A DNA stretch of 64,000 nt, from the NCBI GenBank assembly GCA_002328495.1, contig DCUJ01000013.1, forward strand, positions 1 to 64,000, written 5' to 3'. A model generated the notes under the pieces. That model was given only the letters and a program-made list of their open reading frames with translations, was not told the DNA's origin and made no database searches. The translations under genes and the position numbers were made by a program. This document shows positions 59,920-64,000 of this stretch, piece by piece. The stretch's first letter is position 1; each line of letters opens with the position of its first letter. Source of the stretch: Sulfurospirillum sp. UBA2217 (lineage in GTDB: Bacteria > Campylobacterota > Campylobacteria > Campylobacterales > Sulfurospirillaceae).

Positions 59920-61058
59920 AACTTTATAGACTTAATCACAATACGCCCATAAAAGCCTTGTTTGAAACTTTGGATGTTACCGCTGAGGGAAGTGTTATTA
60001 TGGCGCAAAAAGCGCATATGAATTTAATTTATATTCACGATTTAAAAACACCTGCGGCAAATATTTTAAAACAAGATGCCCTCTCATTGGGCGCTGATTT
60101 AGCAGTACCTAAAGAGACGATTACATGTAAAAAACCTTATGTGGATGCGGTGCTAATTGCAAACGACAAACAGCTAAAAGCGTTGGTACACAAAGAAAAA
60201 GCACAACCCTTTGGGCTTAAAGAAGTTGCTATAAAGCTTGGAGCACTAACCCTTACATGTAAAGATGATTTTACAGTGATGGGTGTGCTTAATGCCAATG
60301 AAGATAGCTTTTTTCAAGGAAGTCGTTTTCAAGGAGAAGCGGCACGGTATCGTATAGAGCAGATGATAGGCGAGGGTGCTGGCATCATCGATGTGGGAGG
60401 TGTGTCAAGTCGCCCAGGAAGCATGGGTGTTAGTGAAGCAGAAGAGTTGGCGCGCGTGAAACCTATCATTGAGCTGATTGATGCACACAAACTGTCTGAA
60501 AAAGCACGCTTTTCTTTAGATAGCTATTCGCCATTGTGCATTGAATATGCTCTCAAAAGGGGCTTTACGATGGTTAATGATATCACTGCCCTTGCCAATG
60601 ATGATGTGGCTAAAATAATTGCACAATATGATGCTACTGTTGTTTTGATGCATATGCAAGGGGAGCCTCAAAGCATGCAAAATGAACCTGTATATGAGAA
60701 TGTTATCTTAGATGTGGATGCATTTTTTCAAGAACGTATTGAAAAAGCAAAGCGTTTTGGTATTGAAAAAATAGTGCTTGATGTGGGTATTGGATTTGGA
60801 AAAAATTTGGAGCAAAACCTGACATTAATAAAACACCACGAACATTTTTTACATTTTGGATACCCTTTGCTTGTGGGTGCCAGTCGAAAATCGATGATCA
60901 ATGCCATCGTTCCCACACCCATTGAAGAACGACTCTCTGGTACACTAGCATTGCATTTAAAAGCGTATGAACATGGTGCTAGCATTTTGCGTGTGCACGA
61001 TGTTAAAGAGCATGTGCAAGCACTTCATGTGCTTCGAGCATTGAATTTAACACTTTAG
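59916..61058 (+). CDS. folP: Dihydropteroate synthase with N-terminal extension
   Basis: A 380-residue enzyme. The catalytic TIM barrel starts at about residue 120: 'VMGVLNANEDSFFQG', 'GAGIIDVGGVSSRPG', 'MVNDITAL' and 'HMQGEPQSMQ', then 'LDVGIGFGKN' and 'LVGASRKSM'. The first loop reads NANEDSF rather than the common NVTPDSF, and the second SSRP instead of STRP. The ~115-residue N-terminal extension is typical of this phylum. It joins pterin pyrophosphate and p-aminobenzoate in folate synthesis. Two TTACATGTAA copies (60121, 60253) lie in the extension. Confidence 0.93.
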   Translation: MKLYRLNHNTPIKALFETLDVTAEGSVIMAQKAHMNLIYIHDLKTPAANILKQDALSLGADLAVPKETITCKKPYVDAVLIANDKQLKALVHKEKAQPFGLKEVAIKLGALTLTCKDDFTVMGVLNANEDSFFQGSRFQGEAARYRIEQMIGEGAGIIDVGGVSSRPGSMGVSEAEELARVKPIIELIDAHKLSEKARFSLDSYSPLCIEYALKRGFTMVNDITALANDDVAKIIAQYDATVVLMHMQGEPQSMQNEPVYENVILDVDAFFQERIEKAKRFGIEKIVLDVGIGFGKNLEQNLTLIKHHEHFLHFGYPLLVGASRKSMINAIVPTPIEERLSGTLALHLKAYEHGASILRVHDVKEHVQALHVLRALNLTL

Positions 61059-61066
61059 GATATTTT

Positions 61067-61657
61067 TTGGAAACTTTTTTAGAAAAACTGATGGATTTAC
61101 TCACACGAGTAAGCGAACTCTACGCCATTCCGCAATGGGCTGTGAATGCTGGAGCTGTCACCATTTTTTGTATTTTGGTGGCATTTCCATTTTTGGTTCG
61201 TCATCTTTTGCAACCCAAATATTACCGTTTTCGTGAACTTATTTTATTTAAAGTGTTGTGGCGTTGGAAGTATAAAAAAGATGATGTGGTTGGTCTTTGG
61301 TGTTATTGTCCCAAGTGTCAAGCGATGCTGATGGTTGATGATGAGAACTGTCGTTCAAATGAATCGTTGCAAAATAAAATTACCTATTTTATTTGCAATG
61401 AGTGCGGAGGCAATGAGTTAGGACGCGTTGTGGGAGGGGATAGACGTTATGCACTCAGCCTTGTTAAGCGCGAGATTTGGAGGCACATTAAAGAGGGTTC
61501 TTTCAATGAAATTTCCAGTGCAACCAAAGAGGCATTAAAAATTTATCAAGGCATTGAAGCCTCAAAAGAGGAAACCACAAACTCTACGACCTTACATGTA
61601 AAGATTGATGAACCTAAAACGAGCGAAGAAGAGGACGTCAAAAAAGATGGAATTTGA
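61067..61657 (+). CDS. Single-pass membrane protein with zinc-ribbon-like Cys pairs
   Basis: Starts with TTG at 61067, preceded by AGGATAT just after folP. The 196-residue product has a TM at about 25-48 ('VNAGAVTIFCILVAFPFLVR') and then a cytosolic domain with 'CYCPKCQAMLMVDDENC' and 'FICNECGGNE', two CxxC pairs suggesting a zinc ribbon. The C-terminal ~40 residues are Glu/Lys/Thr-rich. No family name known to me. It lies between folP and the TSUP gene and overlaps the latter by 11 bp. Confidence 0.65.
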   Translation: METFLEKLMDLLTRVSELYAIPQWAVNAGAVTIFCILVAFPFLVRHLLQPKYYRFRELILFKVLWRWKYKKDDVVGLWCYCPKCQAMLMVDDENCRSNESLQNKITYFICNECGGNELGRVVGGDRRYALSLVKREIWRHIKEGSFNEISSATKEALKIYQGIEASKEETTNSTTLHVKIDEPKTSEEEDVKKDGI

Positions 61658-62408
61658 ATTTTATTATTACGGACTTTTTCTTCTAACAGGGCTTGTGGCA
61701 GGGTTTATTGATGCGATTGCAGGAGGAGGGGGAATTATCACCATTCCTGTGCTTTTAGCTTCTGGTATGCCTCCACACATCGCCCTTGCGACCAATAAAC
61801 TTCAAGGTACGTTTGGGAGTGGGATGGCTTCGATTAATTTTATCCGTAAAGGCTTTATCTCGTGGTCTGAGGTAATGATAGGGGTGTTGTATACGTTCAT
61901 TGGCGCCGCCCTTGGAACGTATGCCATTTTACTGATGGATGCCACTATTTTGGCGAAGATTATCCCTGCGATGTTGGTGGGTATTTTTATCTACACGCTT
62001 TTATCCCCTAAAATGGGCGAAAACGACCGTCATGCCTATCTTGGCAATCATCTTTTTTTCTTGGTCTTTGGTATAGGACTTGGCTTTTACGATGGTTTTT
62101 TTGGACCAGGAACGGGCACGTTTTGGACGATAGCGCTCGTGAGTCTTTTAGGGCTTAACCTTAAAAAAGCCACCGCACAAACCAAAGTGATGAACTTTAC
62201 CAGTAACATTGTCTCTTTGGCTGTTTTTTTATGGAGTGGCAATGTACTTTTTGCCGTGGGCTTGCTCATGGGTTTTGGGCAAATTATAGGGGCATACATC
62301 GGCTCTAATATGGTGATTAAAAAAGAGGTGAAGTTCATTCGTACCTTTTTCTTAATCATGGTGGGTTTAACCCTTTTAAAACTCATTTACAGCAGTTATT
62401 TCGCATGA
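61647..62408 (+). CDS. TSUP (TauE/SafE) family anion permease
   Basis: The ATG at 61647 (MEFEFYYYGLFLLTGL) precedes the first TM and gives 253 residues; earlier in-frame ATGs lie inside the upstream gene. The inverted-repeat hallmark glycine loops are 'GFIDAIAGGGGIITIPVLL' and 'GFYDGFFGPGTGTFW', with about eight TMs. The family carries sulfite, sulfonates or other organosulfur anions. The actual substrate cannot be read from sequence. Its stop overlaps the ligA start by 4 bp. Confidence 0.9.
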   Translation: MEFEFYYYGLFLLTGLVAGFIDAIAGGGGIITIPVLLASGMPPHIALATNKLQGTFGSGMASINFIRKGFISWSEVMIGVLYTFIGAALGTYAILLMDATILAKIIPAMLVGIFIYTLLSPKMGENDRHAYLGNHLFFLVFGIGLGFYDGFFGPGTGTFWTIALVSLLGLNLKKATAQTKVMNFTSNIVSLAVFLWSGNVLFAVGLLMGFGQIIGAYIGSNMVIKKEVKFIRTFFLIMVGLTLLKLIYSSYFA

Positions 62409-64000
62409 ACCATCAAGACTATATTGAAAAACTAGAGATTTTGAAAGTATGGGCAAAAGCCTATTATGTGGATGATGCGCCCATTGCCAGTGATGAAGAG
62501 TATGATAGGCTCTATCATGAAATCTTAAAGTATGAGCAGGAAAATCCACTTTTTGCGGATGAGAGTAGCCCCACAAAACGTGTGGGCGGTGTGGTCTTGG
62601 AAGGGTTTGAAAAAGCCTCGCATAAGGCACGTATGTGGAGCATGGAAGATGTCTTTGATGAGCACGATTTGGATGCGTGGATAGAGCGTGTTAAAAAAGT
62701 CAAAGAGCGTTTCACCTTTTACTGTGAACCAAAATTTGATGGGGCAAGTCTCAATCTCATTTATGAAAATGGAATGCTCAAACAAGCCATCACCAGAGGC
62801 GATGGGAGTATTGGTGAGGATGTCACGCAAAATGTTAAAACCATTGGCTCTATTCCTTTAGAGATTGCTTATGATGGTGAGATTGAAATTCGAGGTGAGG
62901 TGGTTATTAAAAAAGCGGATTTTGAGAGCCTCAATGACGAGCGTTTAAAAAACAATGAGCCACTCTTTGCCAATCCACGAAATGCCGCAGCAGGAAGCCT
63001 TAGGCAGTTAGATACGAGTGTGACAGCCAAACGTAAGCTTATGTTTTACCCGTGGGGCATTGGGGTCAATAGCCTAACACAGAGCTTTTTAAGTCAAAAA
63101 ATGAGCTTTGTCTACAGCCTTGGTTTTTTACAACCCCCTCGTATTGTCGTCACGCAAAACGTGCAAGACGTTCATACGCTTTACCATGAGCTGATTGCCA
63201 ATCGTGATGCCATCGAGATGATGATGGATGGCATGGTGGTTAAAGTTGATGATATAAGCTTGCAAGAAGAGTTAGGCTATACCGTGAAGTATCCTAAATG
63301 GATGGTGGCGTTTAAATTTCCTGCGATTGAAAAAGTGACAAAGCTTAAAGACATCACGCTTCAAGTGGGGCGTACAGGCGTGGTTACGCCTGTGGCAGAG
63401 GTTGAAGCGGTGAATATTGAGGGTGTGGTGGTGGAACGAGCCACGCTTCACAATTTTGATGAGATAGAGCGTAAAGATATTCGCATAGGAGATAGTGTTA
63501 TTATCATCCGCAGTGGCGATGTTATTCCTAAGATTATTAAAGTCTTAGTGGAGCGAAGAGATGGCACGGAAAGTATTCCACAACGCCCGTTAAGCTGCCC
63601 CGTGTGTGGGAGCGAGCTTTTGGATGAGGGTGCGCTTATTAAGTGCCAAAATCTCTCGTGTGATGCGAGGGTTGTGGGGGCTATCATTCACTTTGCGTCT
63701 AAAAAAGCACTCAATATTGATGGGCTTGGCGATAAAATCGTAGAACAACTCTACGCACAAAAACTTGTTTTACATGTAAAAGATTTGTATGCATTAACGC
63801 GTGAACCGTTGCTTGTTTTAGAGGGCTTTAAAGCGAAAAAAGCAGAAAACCTTTTAGCAGCGATTGAACAGAGCAAAGGGGTGGCTTTAGAGAAGTTTAT
63901 TCATGCTTTGGGGATTGAGCATATTGGAGAGGTGGCGGCTAAGAAGATTGCACGTGCATTTGGCTTAGAGTGGTTGGACGCGAGTTATGAGCAGATTATT
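62405..64000 (+). CDS. ligA: NAD-dependent DNA ligase (3' end outside window)
   Basis: The first 532 codons, of an expected ~650, run to the right edge without a stop. The adenylation Lys is in 'FYCEPKFDGASLNLIYENG' (KxDG). Further motifs are 'GEIEIRGEVVI', 'FANPRNAAAGSLRQLD' and 'DGMVVKVDD'. The OB fold ('LQVGRTGVVTPVAEVE') and a four-Cys zinc finger ('CPVCGSELLDEG', 'CQNLSCDAR') follow, and the helix-hairpin-helix region starts ('IDGLGDKIVEQL'). It seals nicks in replication and repair. A TTACATGTAA lies at 63770. Confidence 0.97.
   Translation, partial: MNHQDYIEKLEILKVWAKAYYVDDAPIASDEEYDRLYHEILKYEQENPLFADESSPTKRVGGVVLEGFEKASHKARMWSMEDVFDEHDLDAWIERVKKVKERFTFYCEPKFDGASLNLIYENGMLKQAITRGDGSIGEDVTQNVKTIGSIPLEIAYDGEIEIRGEVVIKKADFESLNDERLKNNEPLFANPRNAAAGSLRQLDTSVTAKRKLMFYPWGIGVNSLTQSFLSQKMSFVYSLGFLQPPRIVVTQNVQDVHTLYHELIANRDAIEMMMDGMVVKVDDISLQEELGYTVKYPKWMVAFKFPAIEKVTKLKDITLQVGRTGVVTPVAEVEAVNIEGVVVERATLHNFDEIERKDIRIGDSVIIIRSGDVIPKIIKVLVERRDGTESIPQRPLSCPVCGSELLDEGALIKCQNLSCDARVVGAIIHFASKKALNIDGLGDKIVEQLYAQKLVLHVKDLYALTREPLLVLEGFKAKKAENLLAAIEQSKGVALEKFIHALGIEHIGEVAAKKIARAFGLEWLDASYEQII

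Larger units (their letters stand above)
17897..63779. repeat. Dispersed 10-bp palindrome TTACATGTAA, 23 exact copies
   Basis: Exact copies start at 17897, 20155, 20419, 20610, 21023, 22038, 22783, 22803, 25191, 30221, 32694, 33684, 33712, 36447, 38712, 42615, 43524, 51481, 56022, 60121, 60253, 61592 and 63770. Nine-of-ten matches occur at least at 22057, 40170, 48494, 49865, 52464, 55890 and 56910. Most copies lie in coding sequence, read as Leu-His-Val or (Leu/Ile)-Thr-Cys-Lys; others are intergenic, in hairpins or at ribosome binding sites. No exact copy occurs in 1-16.8 kb, where a few near matches end in G or C (775, 1350, 2271, 7442). Confidence 0.9.

Noticed and set aside
1..64000. tRNA, rRNA or other structured RNA genes
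   Set aside because: Gaps between genes are short and none shows a cloverleaf or rRNA-like sequence; I cannot exclude small RNAs by eye.

Overview
The window looks like the chromosome of a campylobacterotal (epsilonproteobacterial) bacterium, most likely a Sulfurospirillum or close relative. The support is gene content and order: ctp-purC-purS-purQ-(periplasmic gene)-plsC-crcB-htpG, rpmH-rnpA-yidD-yidC-jag-mnmE, lolA/secA, cprS-cprR-htrA / cbpA-hspR-kefB, and hemW / rppH-lysC-hobA-holB-folP...ligA follow arrangements I know from Campylobacter jejuni and Helicobacter pylori. HobA is a family found only in this phylum. The genus is inferred from gene content and general feel, not from a marker gene.

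Region 1 (about 1-16.8 kb) is an adhesin-secretion island. The left edge cuts the 3' end of a large repetitive surface protein, followed by an FkbM-type methyltransferase and an HDOD protein. A minus-strand run of nine genes (14815 down to 2456) encodes a type I secretion ABC exporter, an HlyD-type adaptor, a membrane-anchored CACHE-like sensor, a MotA/ExbB-like and a MotB-like proton-channel pair, a TolC-type channel with extra SPOR-like domains, a degenerate GGDEF-EAL (LapD-like) receptor, an unknown secreted protein and a Sel1-repeat protein. A divergent TPR-glycosyltransferase gene closes it. The set resembles Salmonella SPI-4 (SiiA-F) joined to Lap-type c-di-GMP control.

Region 2 (16.8-34.1 kb) is mostly housekeeping: a UvrD-like helicase, a rhodanese, a DUF255 thioredoxin-fold protein, a ParE-type toxin/antitoxin pair beside a duplicated htpG 3' end, htpG, crcB, plsC, purine genes, a C-terminal processing protease, and clpB behind a HAIR-like HspR site. 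Region 3 (34.1-38.7 kb) is an accessory operon of coenzyme-B12 glutamate mutase subunits (S, E, L) with an AMP-forming ligase and a divergent RraA-like gene.

Region 4 (38.8-49.1 kb) holds ribosome/RNase P/membrane-insertion genes, nhaA, lolA, secA and a LolC/E-like permease. rnpA and mnmE lack ATG/GTG/TTG starts and seem to begin at ATT and ATA. Region 5 (49.1-56 kb) is the envelope-stress and heat-shock block, with another HAIR-like site before cbpA-hspR. Region 6 (56-64 kb) holds hemW, rppH, lysC, hobA, holB, folP, a zinc-ribbon membrane protein, a TSUP permease and the first 532 codons of ligA.

The most striking sequence-level signal is a 10-bp palindrome, TTACATGTAA. I count 23 exact copies between 17.9 and 63.8 kb and none in the first 16.8 kb, where only near matches occur. 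It sits in coding frames, in intergenic spaces, beside ribosome binding sites and at the centre of hairpins. I saw no rRNA, tRNA, CRISPR, IS element or prophage. Only one stretch longer than 300 bases lacks a gene (21860-22184), and it holds a decayed copy of the htpG 3' end.
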